Part shown: in pieces, positions 15,224-22,671 of the stretch
Layout of the letters: the number at the start of each line of letters is the position of its first letter
Position numbering within the stretch: position 1 is the stretch's first letter
Origin: Planctomycetota bacterium
Lineage (GTDB): Bacteria > Planctomycetota > Planctomycetia > Pirellulales > Thermoguttaceae
Reading direction: 5' to 3'
Length of the DNA stretch: 25,904 nucleotides
NCBI GenBank assembly: GCA_021784975.1
Contig: JAJYGU010000392.1
Location: forward strand, 1-25,904
Position numbers and translations under genes: made by a program
Notes under the pieces: generated by a model
Seen by the model: only the letters and a program-made list of their open reading frames with translations
Told to the model about the DNA's origin: nothing
Databases searched by the model: none

Positions 15224-17416
15224 AGCCACGGCGGTGCGATAGTGGGCGACCGCCTCGTCGAACCGGCCGGCATCGCTCAGCGCCGCCCCGAGGCCGTAGT
15301 GGGCCGGGGCATAGTTGGGATTGAGCCTCAGCAGCGCCTCGAACTGGGCGATCGCCTCCTCGACCCGGCCGGTATCCAGCAGCAGATTGGCCAGGTCGGC
15401 GCGGGCCTCGACCCAGTCAGGCTTCAAAGCCACAACTTTCTGGTACTCGAGTATGGCGTCCGCCGATCTTCCACGGGTCGAAAGGGTTGCGGCGAGGCCG
15501 TATTGAGCTTCCGCCAACCGCGGATTGATCCGCAAGGCGGCGCGATATTCATCGATGGCCTCGTCGAGTCGATTCAGTTTCCTCAGGGCGTTGCCCAGAT
15601 TGTAATGCGCCATCGCGTGCTCAGGGTCCAGGCTCAGCGCCTGGCGGTATTGGGCGACGGCCTCTACTTCCTGCCCTCGATTCGCCAAGACCACCCCAAG
15701 GGCGACGTAGGCTTCCGCATAGTCACGATTGCACTTGATCGCCCGATGAAACTCGGCGATCGCCTGGTTGTCTCGCTTCAGCTTGGCCAAGGCGTTGCCG
15801 AGATTGATGTGCGCCCCCGCGTCCCTGGCGTCGAGCGCCAGGGCCTGGCGGTATTCGACGATCGCCTCCTCGATCTGTCCTCGGGTGGCCAAGGCCAATC
15901 CGAGGTTGTTGTGGGCCTCCACGAAGTTCGGCCTGAGCTTGATTGCTTGGCGAAAATGGGCAATGGCATCCTCCGTCCTTCCCGCGGCAAACAGTGCCGT
16001 ACCCAAATCAACATGGGCGCGGGCGTTGCCTGGCATCTTGAGGACCACATCTTCCCAGATCGATACGGCGTCATGATAAGCTCGATTGCGGTGGAAGGTG
16101 AGAGCGGCCAGGGTGCTCACGGCCAGTGCCACCAGGATCGTGCAAGTGATCCGCGCCGCCCGCAGCGAGACCACGCCGCGATCAACCCACCGCCGACCGA
16201 GACGGTAGCCGCCTGCCACCACGCCCGCTGCCACCGCTGCCAACGGCAGATACATGCGGCGCTCGCAGGCCGCGTCGAGCACAAAAATAGTGGATGTTGG
16301 GGCGAGGATCAGGAAGAAGCTGGCGCTGAGAAACCCGCCGGGCTCGCGTTTCAACAGCATCCAACCCGTCAGCCCCAAGAGGCCTGCCATCAGCAGCCCG
16401 GCGGGCACGATCTCGCCGAGCGTCCGCGCCGGCGGCCAGGCGTAATCGAAGCAAAGTCCGGTTGGGCAGAATGCCAGCCGCAAGTAGCGCAGCAGCACCC
16501 CCGGCTGGGTCATGAGGTAAGACCAACGGGTGAAATCCTTTGCCATAAGGGTTGGCGTGTTCTCATAAAAGCCGCTCAAGAACATCACGATCACCGCCGC
16601 TGACCAGGTTGCCGCCAGCCCGAGATACAGACGGCGCCGCACCGCCAGCGCGTGGCGAAACGAGCCGCTCAAGAAGGTCCGATCGTAGAGCAAGACGACC
16701 ACCGGCGCCGTGACCATGACTTCCTTGCTGAACGTGCCCAAGAGACAGGCCATGACGGCGGCGCAATTCCAGGGGCCGGGGCTGTCCGAAGTGGCCCCGC
16801 GAATGACCGAGTAGAGCGTGAGCAGGTAGAACAGGCCGACCAACGATTCGGCCCGCTGCACGATGTACGTGACCGATTCGGTTTGCAGCGGATGCACCGC
16901 CCAGAGCAGCGCCCCGGTCAGCGCGAGCCGAGTGGCGGCGGCGGCCCAGCCCTCGGGCCACCTCGGCAACAGAAAAGTGCGCCGCAGGATGCCGAACAGC
17001 AGTAGCGCGGCAAATACATGGATGGCGAGATTGGTGAGATGGTAGCTCCAGACCTGAACGCCGCTGATGGCATAGTTTAACGCGAAGGAAAGATTCAAGA
17101 GCGGCCGCCCGGAGACGGTCACACCTTTGGCGCCTTGAGGCGGCGCAAGGGTTTGCCAGATCGGCCACAGGCTGCGAATGGTGCGGTTTGCCAAGATCGC
17201 GCTGTGGTCGTCGAAGATGAAGGGATTCTCGAAGGTGTTGCTGTAGGCGGCGACGGTGGCTAGGACAAGAAGCACCGCGGCCGGAAGCGTCGGGCGGCGC
17301 AAAAAGCCCAACTTCCCGCCAACTCCGCCGGACTGCGGGTCCCTCGCACCCCGCCGCACGCCGCGCGGCTGCTGGGCACGCTTTGCAAGGCGGGCCTCGG
17401 GCTTCACTCGGTTCAT
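14807..17416 (-). CDS. TMTC-like membrane protein with C-terminal TPR repeats, paralog 2
   Basis: 869 residues with the same plan as the neighbouring paralog: a GT-C-like membrane half with YSNTFENPFIFDDHSAI (acidic pair D69-D70), LTNLAIHVFAALLLFGILRR, HPLQTESVTYIVQRAESLVGLFYLLTLY, SKEVMVTAPVVVLLYDR and CERRMYLPLAAV, then nine canonical TPR units and two irregular ones. It is longer than its neighbour by 102 residues, equal to three 34-residue TPR units, and has three more such units. The ATG at 17416 overlaps the stop of the upstream SGNH-like gene by four bases (ATGA), which fixes the start and points to translational coupling; the frame stays open further upstream but only inside that gene. 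By family, a possible polyprenyl-phosphate-sugar-dependent O-glycosyltransferase; the acceptor is unknown. Confidence 0.88.
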   Translation of the reverse strand: MNRVKPEARLAKRAQQPRGVRRGARDPQSGGVGGKLGFLRRPTLPAAVLLVLATVAAYSNTFENPFIFDDHSAILANRTIRSLWPIWQTLAPPQGAKGVTVSGRPLLNLSFALNYAISGVQVWSYHLTNLAIHVFAALLLFGILRRTFLLPRWPEGWAAAATRLALTGALLWAVHPLQTESVTYIVQRAESLVGLFYLLTLYSVIRGATSDSPGPWNCAAVMACLLGTFSKEVMVTAPVVVLLYDRTFLSGSFRHALAVRRRLYLGLAATWSAAVIVMFLSGFYENTPTLMAKDFTRWSYLMTQPGVLLRYLRLAFCPTGLCFDYAWPPARTLGEIVPAGLLMAGLLGLTGWMLLKREPGGFLSASFFLILAPTSTIFVLDAACERRMYLPLAAVAAGVVAGGYRLGRRWVDRGVVSLRAARITCTILVALAVSTLAALTFHRNRAYHDAVSIWEDVVLKMPGNARAHVDLGTALFAAGRTEDAIAHFRQAIKLRPNFVEAHNNLGLALATRGQIEEAIVEYRQALALDARDAGAHINLGNALAKLKRDNQAIAEFHRAIKCNRDYAEAYVALGVVLANRGQEVEAVAQYRQALSLDPEHAMAHYNLGNALRKLNRLDEAIDEYRAALRINPRLAEAQYGLAATLSTRGRSADAILEYQKVVALKPDWVEARADLANLLLDTGRVEEAIAQFEALLRLNPNYAPAHYGLGAALSDAGRFDEAVAHYRTAVALKPDYADAYYNLAAALAAAGHFPEAIRDYRQVLRLQPQSADACNNLARLLAACPLASVRNGPEAVALASRAVQLSGGREPMFLDTLAAAYAEAGRFSQALRIARQAADLAAGQDKAAVTESIRAKIPLYQAGTPYRGK

Positions 17417-18495
17417 TCTGGTGATTGGCGAAGAGCCGCTAGGTTCCCTTTGGTGCGAGCCACCTGCAGCCCTCGCGGATCCAGGCCAGCTCCGAACGAA
17501 TCGGCCAGAGACTCCGTGAAACGCGCCGCCCCCCTGAAATTCAGATGCTGGAAAATATCCAAGAACATCGCCGGTTCGTACACATGTTCCCCAGCGAACG
17601 TCGTGACCAGGCCCATCTTCGAAAGATCCGCCCGCAACTGGCGGAGATTCTCGACCGGCGACGCGACAGGTGTAAAAACAACCGCCACGGGAATCCCTTG
17701 GGCAGCGCACATCAATCGTCTCAGTTCGTGGCGCGTCTGGGTATCGAGGGTCAACAGCGGCCGGCGGGGGACGCTCGACGCTGACTGCGATGGCGGTGAC
17801 TGCGACCGATCGGTCTGCCGGGCACGAACCTCGCGGGACTCGTCCGGCATCTGCTGAGGAGCTTCTCCGCGTTTGTCTGCCAGCCTTGGAATCGCCGCCC
17901 GAACGCCAACGATCGCCGCGGGGGATCGGCTTCCTCCACCCCTGTAAGGCCCCCAAGTCGGCAGCAACGCTCGAACCGCACACATCGCCTCACGTCGCCA
18001 GTCTGAAGGGTGGCCCGGCTCGAAGCACGAGAAGAACTGATCCCGAAGTGACGCGTAAGCACCATCGTGCGGAACGGAAAGGCCGCCCGCCGTCGGCGAG
18101 ACACACAGCAGGATGGTCTTCGGCTTCGGGTGGTGGTCCAGATACCGCTCCAAGCACACGCGATAGGCGGAAACGCCCATCGGTCCAATCAGGCAAAGAT
18201 TATGGCTGCGCAGTCCCGTACGTTGGGTGAAGACCTCGGGCACGAAGCCGTATGAACCGGTGCTATCGCCGATTGCGATGACGTCCTCCGGCTCCGTCGA
18301 GTTGGTCACATAGTCCATGACATTGGCCACTATCGTGTAGGCCATGGACGGGCTGCTATTGCTCAAGAGGAATCCGCCACGATCCCAAGCACGGACCGCC
18401 AGTATGCGGGTGGCGCCGAAGAACGCGCCCGTAGCGACCGACAGCGCGGCGACGACGCAGAGATGTGGCGCGGCGGACTTCCACCTGGAGCTCAT
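17413..18495 (-). CDS. Membrane-anchored SGNH/GDSL-hydrolase-like protein
   Basis: 360 residues. One N-terminal hydrophobic segment (about 10-36) anchors it or acts as a signal. The body shows an SGNH-like order: a GDS block in DVIAIGDSTGSYGF (GDS at 76-78), an NLCLIGPMG block, LLCVSPTA, and near the C-terminus FLDIFQHLNFRGAARF with D313 and H317 in the place of the catalytic Asp-His. The family includes esterases, O-acetyltransferase partners and AlgX/AlgJ-like proteins that add or remove acyl groups on surface polymers. A low-complexity stretch rich in S, R, P and Q (about 205-245) interrupts the middle. It opens the operon: a promoter lies at 18535-18564, and its stop overlaps the start of the TMTC-like gene by four bases. 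A work on glycans or glycoproteins outside the membrane is inferred from context. Confidence 0.72.
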   Translation of the reverse strand: MSSRWKSAAPHLCVVAALSVATGAFFGATRILAVRAWDRGGFLLSNSSPSMAYTIVANVMDYVTNSTEPEDVIAIGDSTGSYGFVPEVFTQRTGLRSHNLCLIGPMGVSAYRVCLERYLDHHPKPKTILLCVSPTAGGLSVPHDGAYASLRDQFFSCFEPGHPSDWRREAMCAVRALLPTWGPYRGGGSRSPAAIVGVRAAIPRLADKRGEAPQQMPDESREVRARQTDRSQSPPSQSASSVPRRPLLTLDTQTRHELRRLMCAAQGIPVAVVFTPVASPVENLRQLRADLSKMGLVTTFAGEHVYEPAMFLDIFQHLNFRGAARFTESLADSFGAGLDPRGLQVARTKGNLAALRQSPE

Positions 18496-18534
18496 GGAAT
18501 TGCTGCTCTGCGATCCGTTGTTCCATCACCCCCG

Positions 18535-18564
18535 AGTATACTAGGCTCATGGCCCCTGAAGCAA
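18535..18564 (-). promoter_or_regulatory. Candidate promoter of the SGNH-TMTC-TMTC operon
   Basis: On the minus strand TTGCTT (18559-18564), an 18-base spacer and TATACT (18535-18540). Transcription would begin near 18528, about 33 bases before the ATG at 18495, which supports that start. Confidence 0.55.
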
Positions 18565-18654
18565 GTCTGGGCGACGTGGCGTCCGAGTCGCGCTCCTCTG
18601 TCGGCAATCACCAGTAAGGCGATAAGGAACAGCAGCACGGACGCGCAACGCCCG

Positions 18655-19668
18655 TCAGAAGCCGCGAGCGGCCTCGATATCGGCAAAATCTCGCAGGTGG
18701 TAACCGATGCCCACGTAATCCAGCAGGCGGCACAGGCTGCGCAGGGCGACCCCCACGCCGTCCGGGCCGCTGAAACCGCCGAACTGGCCGCCGCCTTTCA
18801 GATGCGGTTCGAGGTCCAAAAACACGCCCGGAATGCCGCGGCGGCGGAGTTTGCGTTCCACGGCGGGCAGGATGCGGGCGAAATCCCGCAAGATCGCCTC
18901 ATGGGCCCCGTCGCCCACGTCCGCCGGCACAAACTGGGCCAAGGCCTCCTCGTCCACGTGTCCGCCCTTGTCGGCCCGCGGCGCCGCCCGGTAGTCCTTG
19001 ACGTGCAGCCAGCCCAACCCCGGTTTCATCGCCAGGTATTGCTGATAGACTTCGGCCGAGGAGTAGCCTTGCACGAGAAGGTTGGCCGCGTCGAACACCA
19101 GCACCATGCCGGGGTGATTCACCTGACGGTAGATTTCCGCCAGCACCTCGCCGTTGGCCCCCACCAGATTGGCCTCGACCTCGAGTCCGTAGGTCAGGTC
19201 GGCGCGGTGGCAGGCTTCGGCGATCTGCCCCAACTGATCGACTGCTTGCGGCAGGTAATCGTGGGCATCGCTCCCCTTGGGAGGGTAGAACGAAAAGCCG
19301 CGGATCAGCTTGGCCTCGAAGGCATGCGCTAACTCACAGGCTTTCTTGACCTCGCCGGCCAGATATTTCTTGAAGGGGACATAACGGTTCTTGGTGCCGT
19401 CGTCCACATCCGCCAGCTTGACTTTGCCGACCGGCGAACCGATGGACGAGACATTCAGCCCGAACTGGTCCTGCAAACGGCGAACCCGCTGGATTTCCGC
19501 CAGCGTCAGGTTCATCACATTCTTCACGCCCGAGCCCACGTCGACGAAACGTAGACTGTAATACTGCAACCCCAGGGCGGCGAAGGCGGCAAATTGTTCG
19601 ACCGCCGTCTTTTGCGGGGCGGCTTCGTCGGCGAATCCAGTAAGCGTGATGCTGGGTCGATCGGGCAT
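18655..19668 (-). CDS. Sugar phosphate isomerase/epimerase-like TIM-barrel protein
   Basis: 337 residues of the AP-endonuclease-family-2 / xylose-isomerase-like TIM barrel. It begins ITLTGFADEAAPQKTAVEQFAAFAALGLQYYSLR, the usual first strand and helix. Metal-site-type residues appear in order in GLEVEAN, VFDAANL, LHVKDY and FLDLEPH, as in this family. Such enzymes isomerise or epimerise sugars or inositol derivatives, and they are numerous in Planctomycetota; the substrate cannot be inferred. ATG at 19668 was chosen over an in-frame TTG at 19692, because the conserved core begins right after it. It lies 35 bases downstream of queF on the same strand and may be co-transcribed with it, although no functional link is obvious. 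Confidence 0.82.
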   Translation of the reverse strand: MPDRPSITLTGFADEAAPQKTAVEQFAAFAALGLQYYSLRFVDVGSGVKNVMNLTLAEIQRVRRLQDQFGLNVSSIGSPVGKVKLADVDDGTKNRYVPFKKYLAGEVKKACELAHAFEAKLIRGFSFYPPKGSDAHDYLPQAVDQLGQIAEACHRADLTYGLEVEANLVGANGEVLAEIYRQVNHPGMVLVFDAANLLVQGYSSAEVYQQYLAMKPGLGWLHVKDYRAAPRADKGGHVDEEALAQFVPADVGDGAHEAILRDFARILPAVERKLRRRGIPGVFLDLEPHLKGGGQFGGFSGPDGVGVALRSLCRLLDYVGIGYHLRDFADIEAARGF

Positions 19669-19703
19669 GGTGGCTGCTGGGGCTGGAGGCAAGGTCTTGG
19701 GGC

Positions 19704-20048
19704 TTAGGTCTTGGGGCTTGTTTCATAACTGGCCGTCACCGTGGTGGTGATGCCGCCGCGGGCGGAAAAGGCCGCCCGGAGGCTCATCTGACGCGGCTCG
19801 AGGGCCGCCACCAGATCATCGAGGATCCGGTTGGTCGCATGCTCGTAGTAAATGCCCAGGTTGCGGTACTGTTGCAAATACAACTTCAAGCTCTTCAACT
19901 CAACGCACTTGCCGGCCGGTACATAGGTGATCGTCAAGGTGCCGAAGTCGGGTTGGCCGGTCTTCGGGCACACCGAAGTGAACTCCGGACAGACGATCTC
20001 GATGGAGTACCGGCGGTCGGGATATTGATTGTCGAAGGTTTCGAGCAT
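19704..20048 (-). CDS. queF: preQ0 reductase QueF (short, type I)
   Basis: 114 residues, the short unimodular type. The enzyme reduces 7-cyano-7-deazaguanine (preQ0) to preQ1 with NADPH, the last step before insertion into tRNA. The active-site segment PEFTSVCPKTGQPDF carries the nucleophilic C27 and D34; the QueF NADPH motif ELKSLKLYL is at 50-58; E70 in YYEH matches the substrate-binding glutamate; and the C-terminal FSARGGITTTVTASYE completes the T-fold. The protein acts in the cytoplasm as a multimer. It is divergent from queC with about 100 bases between the starts, and transcribes towards the isomerase-like gene. Confidence 0.96.
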   Translation of the reverse strand: MLETFDNQYPDRRYSIEIVCPEFTSVCPKTGQPDFGTLTITYVPAGKCVELKSLKLYLQQYRNLGIYYEHATNRILDDLVAALEPRQMSLRAAFSARGGITTTVTASYETSPKT

Positions 20049-20065
20049 CTCGCACCCAGCCGTAT

Positions 20066-20124
20066 CGCCCCTTCTCTACCACCAATCATTGTGGCATTAT
20101 TAAGGGTTTACGAGAAGAGGGGCG
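20066..20124. promoter_or_regulatory. Imperfect inverted repeat between divergent queF and queC
   Basis: CGCCCCTTCTC (20066-20076) faces GAGAAGAGGGGCG (20112-20124), an 11-bp match with a 2-base bulge. A second small hairpin, GACCC/GGGTC, follows near 20124-20136. It sits in the only space that can hold regulation of both genes. I could not fit it to a preQ1 riboswitch. Confidence 0.35.
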
Positions 20125-20147
20125 ACCCGCAAGGGTCGGCAATAGCA

Positions 20148-20858
20148 GTGTCTACCGCAACCGTCGAAAATGGCCGACCGGCCGTGATCCTCCTATCCGG
20201 GGGACTCGACTCCGCCACCACCGCCGCCATCGCCGCGAAGCAGGGTTTTGGCCTCTATGCGCTTTCGGTGGACTACGGCCAGCGGCACCGCTTCGAGCTG
20301 GCGGCTGCCCGGCGGGTTGCCCTGGCGCTGGCGGCAAAAGAGCACGTGGTGCTGGCGGTTGCCCTGGGTCAACTCGGCGGCAGCGCCCTGACCAGCCCGA
20401 TCGAGGTCCCCAAGGACCGCAGTGGCGATCAAATGGCGCACGGAATCCCCATCACCTACGTGCCGGCGCGCAACACGGTATTGCTTTCGCTGGCATTGGC
20501 CTACGCGGAGGTGGTCGGGGCCGCCGATATCTTTCTCGGCGTCAATGCCATTGACTACAGCGGCTACCCCGATTGCCGCCCGGAGTTCATCGCCGCCTTC
20601 TCCGCCTTGGCAAACCTGGCCACCAAGGCGGGCGTGGAGGGCCGCTTGAAGTTCCACATCCATACTCCGCTCATCCAGTGGACCAAGGCCGAGATCATCC
20701 GTCGCGGTGTGGAGTTGGGCGTCGACTACGGCTTGACCCACACCTGCTACGATCCCGACCCGGCCGGCCTTAGCTGCGGCCGCTGCGATGCCTGTCTGTT
20801 GCGCCGCAAAGGCTTTGCCGAGGCAGGGCTGGCCGATCCGTTGCCGTACCAGGGGTAA
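20148..20858 (+). CDS. queC: 7-cyano-7-deazaguanine (preQ0) synthase QueC
   Basis: 236 residues. QueC turns 7-carboxy-7-deazaguanine into preQ0 using ATP and ammonia, in the cytoplasm. It has the PP-loop ATP pyrophosphatase signature SGGLDS at 17-22, the second ATP motif VDYGQRHRFE, VPARNTVLLSLALAYAE in the middle, and the zinc site C200, C210, C213 and C216 (CGRCDAC). The GTG at 20148 was chosen because it precedes the conserved core by a normal distance and AAGGG lies about twelve bases upstream; a GTG at 20091 would add 19 residues. It is divergent from queF and reads towards queE, 138 bases away across a repeat array. Confidence 0.95.
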   Translation: MSTATVENGRPAVILLSGGLDSATTAAIAAKQGFGLYALSVDYGQRHRFELAAARRVALALAAKEHVVLAVALGQLGGSALTSPIEVPKDRSGDQMAHGIPITYVPARNTVLLSLALAYAEVVGAADIFLGVNAIDYSGYPDCRPEFIAAFSALANLATKAGVEGRLKFHIHTPLIQWTKAEIIRRGVELGVDYGLTHTCYDPDPAGLSCGRCDACLLRRKGFAEAGLADPLPYQG

Positions 20859-20881
20859 AGGCAAGACTGTGGCGCGTTAAA

Positions 20882-20993
20882 GAATGTAAAATGAAAAATG
20901 CAAAGTGCAAAATGCAAAATGAACAATAGACCCGCGCAAAGACCTCGCCCTTGAAATCTAATCCCTAATCCCTAATCCCTGACCTCTCGCCCC
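20882..20993. repeat. Intergenic array with 7-bp periodicity between queC and queE
   Basis: Six A-rich heptads (20882-20923; AAATGCA, AAATGAA, AAGTGCA types) are followed by four non-repeated heptads and then three identical TAATCCC units (20959-20979) flanked by one degenerate unit on each side. Both sub-arrays sit in the same 7-base register. The A-rich part is nearly the same as at 607-648. Confidence 0.75.
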
Positions 20994-20996
20994 CCC

Positions 20997-21758
20997 ATGC
21001 GCGTCGCCGAGATTTTTCGTTCGATTCAAGGGGAAGGTCGTCTGACCGGGGTGGAAAGCATTTTCGTGCGCAGCAGCGGCTGCAACCTGCGGTGCCGATT
21101 CTGCGATACGCCTTACGCCTCTTGGACTCCCGAGGGCGACGATCTGTCGGTGAACGAGATTCTCGACCGCGTCGAGGAACTCCGCCGGCAGCCGCCGCCG
21201 GAATTTCTCGCGCCCCAGGGTCCGCATGGTCGCCAGGAAGACTCGGCGCCAGTGGCGGGCGCGCGTCACGCCGTGTTGACCGGCGGGGAGCCGATGCTCT
21301 TCGCCGAGCTGATTCCTTTGACTGCCCGGCTGCATGAACAAGGATGGCACATCACGGTGGAGACCTCGGGCACACTCTATCTTCCCGTGACCTGCGACTT
21401 GATGTCGATCAGCCCCAAGCTCTCGAACTCGACGCCTCCGGCCGAGTTGGAGCCGCGCTGGACGCGGCGGCACGCCTTGAACCGGCAGCATCCCGAGGTG
21501 ATGCGCCGCCTGCTGGCCGAATATGATTATCAACTGAAGTTTGTAATCGACTGCCCGGCAGACTGCGCCGAGGTGGAAACCTATTTGGCCGGCCTTCCCG
21601 AGATCGAGCGGGGGCGGGTGCTGCTCATGCCGCAAGGCGTCGACACCCAGGGGTTGGCGGAAAAGGCCCAGTGGCTCGAGCCCTACTGCCGCCGACACGG
21701 CCTGGCCTTTTGCCCTCGACGACAGGTGGAATGGTTCGCGGCGCGGCGGGGAAGATAG
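20997..21758 (+). CDS. queE: 7-carboxy-7-deazaguanine synthase QueE (radical SAM)
   Basis: 253 residues. QueE makes 7-carboxy-7-deazaguanine from 6-carboxytetrahydropterin using S-adenosylmethionine and a [4Fe-4S] cluster. The N-terminal EIFRSIQGEGRLTG motif, the cluster cysteines C29, C33 and C36 (C-x3-C-x2-C in CNLRCRFC), the TGGEP motif at 95-99 and the VETSGT strand (121-126) are all present, with SPKLSNS further on. A run of about 25 residues (65-90) rich in P, E, G and A between the cluster loop and TGGEP is longer than in compact relatives. The ATG follows directly on the repeat array and no ribosome-binding site is evident. Its stop lies 14 bases from the convergent csrA stop. Confidence 0.95.
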   Translation: MRVAEIFRSIQGEGRLTGVESIFVRSSGCNLRCRFCDTPYASWTPEGDDLSVNEILDRVEELRRQPPPEFLAPQGPHGRQEDSAPVAGARHAVLTGGEPMLFAELIPLTARLHEQGWHITVETSGTLYLPVTCDLMSISPKLSNSTPPAELEPRWTRRHALNRQHPEVMRRLLAEYDYQLKFVIDCPADCAEVETYLAGLPEIERGRVLLMPQGVDTQGLAEKAQWLEPYCRRHGLAFCPRRQVEWFAARRGR

Positions 21759-21772
21759 ATGGTTGCCACTGT

Positions 21773-21961
21773 TCAGCGGTTGGCGGCCTGGACTTCGTGC
21801 GCCCGGCTGATTCTCCGGTAGACCTCTGCGCGATGGATCGACACGTCGATCGGGCCGCGGAAACCAAGCTTGACCCGGTCGCCGTGGACCTGCAGCACAG
21901 TGACTTCCACATTTTCTCCGATCATCAACGCCTCACCCCGTTTGCGATTGAGAACCAGCAT
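21773..21961 (-). CDS. csrA: Carbon storage regulator CsrA
   Basis: 62 residues, the normal size. CsrA is a small dimeric RNA-binding protein that binds GGA motifs in mRNA leaders and controls translation and stability. The sequence MLVLNRKRGEALMIG at the start and IHRAEVYRRI at 42-51 match the family, and the key RNA-contact residues L4 and R44 are both present at the same positions as in E. coli. The ATG is preceded by a strong GGAGGAGG (21971-21978). It is a single gene here, convergent with queE; in many bacteria csrA lies next to flagellar genes (fliW), which are not in this window. Confidence 0.96.
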   Translation of the reverse strand: MLVLNRKRGEALMIGENVEVTVLQVHGDRVKLGFRGPIDVSIHRAEVYRRISRAHEVQAANR

Positions 21962-21970
21962 GGCCTCATC

Positions 21971-21978
21971 CCTCCTCC
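21971..21978 (-). promoter_or_regulatory. Strong ribosome-binding site of csrA
   Basis: GGAGGAGG on the minus strand, nine bases before the ATG. Its GGA triplets also fit the core of CsrA binding sites, so self-regulation is possible but not shown. Confidence 0.6.
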
Positions 21979-22085
21979 GTGTGAGTCTTTGCTTGCCTCT
22001 CGGTCACTGGGCCGGGAGGCCCATTGTCTGAAATTACGCAGGCCGGCGCTCTTTGGTTCACTTCCCCCAACGCGACTTAGGCGTA

Positions 22086-22186
22086 AGCGGCCGTCCGTTA
22101 ATAACTTCCACTTTCGCCAAGGGGACAGTCCCATTTTCGTCGGACGAAAATTGGGACAGTCCCCAACTTGTTCTTGGACGGCCGCT
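22086..22186. repeat. Nested palindromic element, MITE/BIME-like
   Basis: An outer 11-bp inverted repeat AGCGGCCGTCC (22086-22096) / GGACGGCCGCT (22176-22186) encloses two copies of the palindrome GGGACAGTCCC (22122-22132 and 22153-22163), which in turn flank an 8-bp inverted repeat ATTTTCGT / ACGAAAAT (22133-22140, 22144-22151). No coding sequence is inside. A degenerate relative of the core lies at 3055-3108. Confidence 0.75.
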
Positions 22187-22558
22187 AAGCATTGTGGGAC
22201 ACCAGGCAGCCGACTGGCGTTAAGAATACGGTCCTTCTTCTTGGCCTCCTTACGACCATATTTCTAGTCGAACAGCCAGGACTTCCAACCGCTGGACATC
22301 TCCACTCGCCACCGGCGCACGGCCGACCAATGCGACATGGAGGCGCGCCGGGCGTGCTCGACCAACCGCTCGATTTCTCTGCCACTACCACGTGAACGCA
22401 GCGGAAGTTCGGCGTGAGATGAGCACGCCAGTCGGCAAACGGTGCCAACACATGGCTGGCGAATAGAAGCAGCAAGAAGGGGATGCACGTTTGGAACCAA
22501 GCCGACGCGCCCCCATTAACAGGGGGGGCTGACGAATTGACGACAGCACCCCGCCAAT
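22187..22558. other. Stretch without a recognisable gene
   Basis: Short open frames exist on both strands, for example a minus-strand one at 22264-22500, but none has a recognisable motif, ribosome-binding site or family resemblance. It lies between the palindromic element and the promoter at 22559 and may be decayed mobile DNA; I see no proof of that. Confidence 0.4.
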
Positions 22559-22587
22559 TTGCTGGCCGGTCTAGGGGGACCTATAAT
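22559..22587 (+). promoter_or_regulatory. Promoter of the squalene-cyclase-like repeat gene
   Basis: TTGCTG (22559-22564), a 17-base spacer and a perfect TATAAT (22582-22587). Transcription would begin near 22594, about 78 bases before the ATG at 22672; this excludes the longer open frame beginning at 22483. Confidence 0.65.
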
Positions 22588-22671
22588 AGAGGGTTGTCGC
22601 GGGCGATCCGCGGTGGCCGGGCCTGCGCTCGTGGGTACGGGCCGCTCTCGGGACAGCGTTGGGGTCGCAGA

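Noticed and set aside
15005..16603. Plus-strand open frame of 532 codons opposite the TPR tail of the longer TMTC-like gene
   Set aside because: It mirrors a GC-rich repetitive coding region on the other strand, where codon bias removes stops. It has no recognisable domain and no ribosome-binding site.
17417..17983. Upstream extension of the longer TMTC-like frame
   Set aside because: It lies wholly within the SGNH-like gene in another frame. The ATGA overlap at 17413-17416 gives a natural start and the extra residues match nothing.
18492..18686. Minus-strand 64-codon frame with a hydrophobic stretch next to the SGNH-like gene
   Set aside because: It covers the promoter of the operon and the end of the isomerase-like gene, with no ribosome-binding site or family resemblance.
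20049..20147. preQ1 riboswitch in the queF-queC gap
   Set aside because: I could not place the conserved stem-loop and A-rich tail of known preQ1 classes. Only a simple imperfect inverted repeat is seen.
20959..20979. Telomere-like CCCTAA repeats
   Set aside because: The unit is TAATCCC, 7 bp and only three exact copies. It belongs with the other heptad arrays and is no sign of a chromosome end.
22264..22500. Minus-strand 78-codon frame considered as a transposase remnant next to the palindromic element
   Set aside because: No Y1 HUH motif, catalytic tyrosine context or DDE signature could be found, so mobile origin is only a guess.
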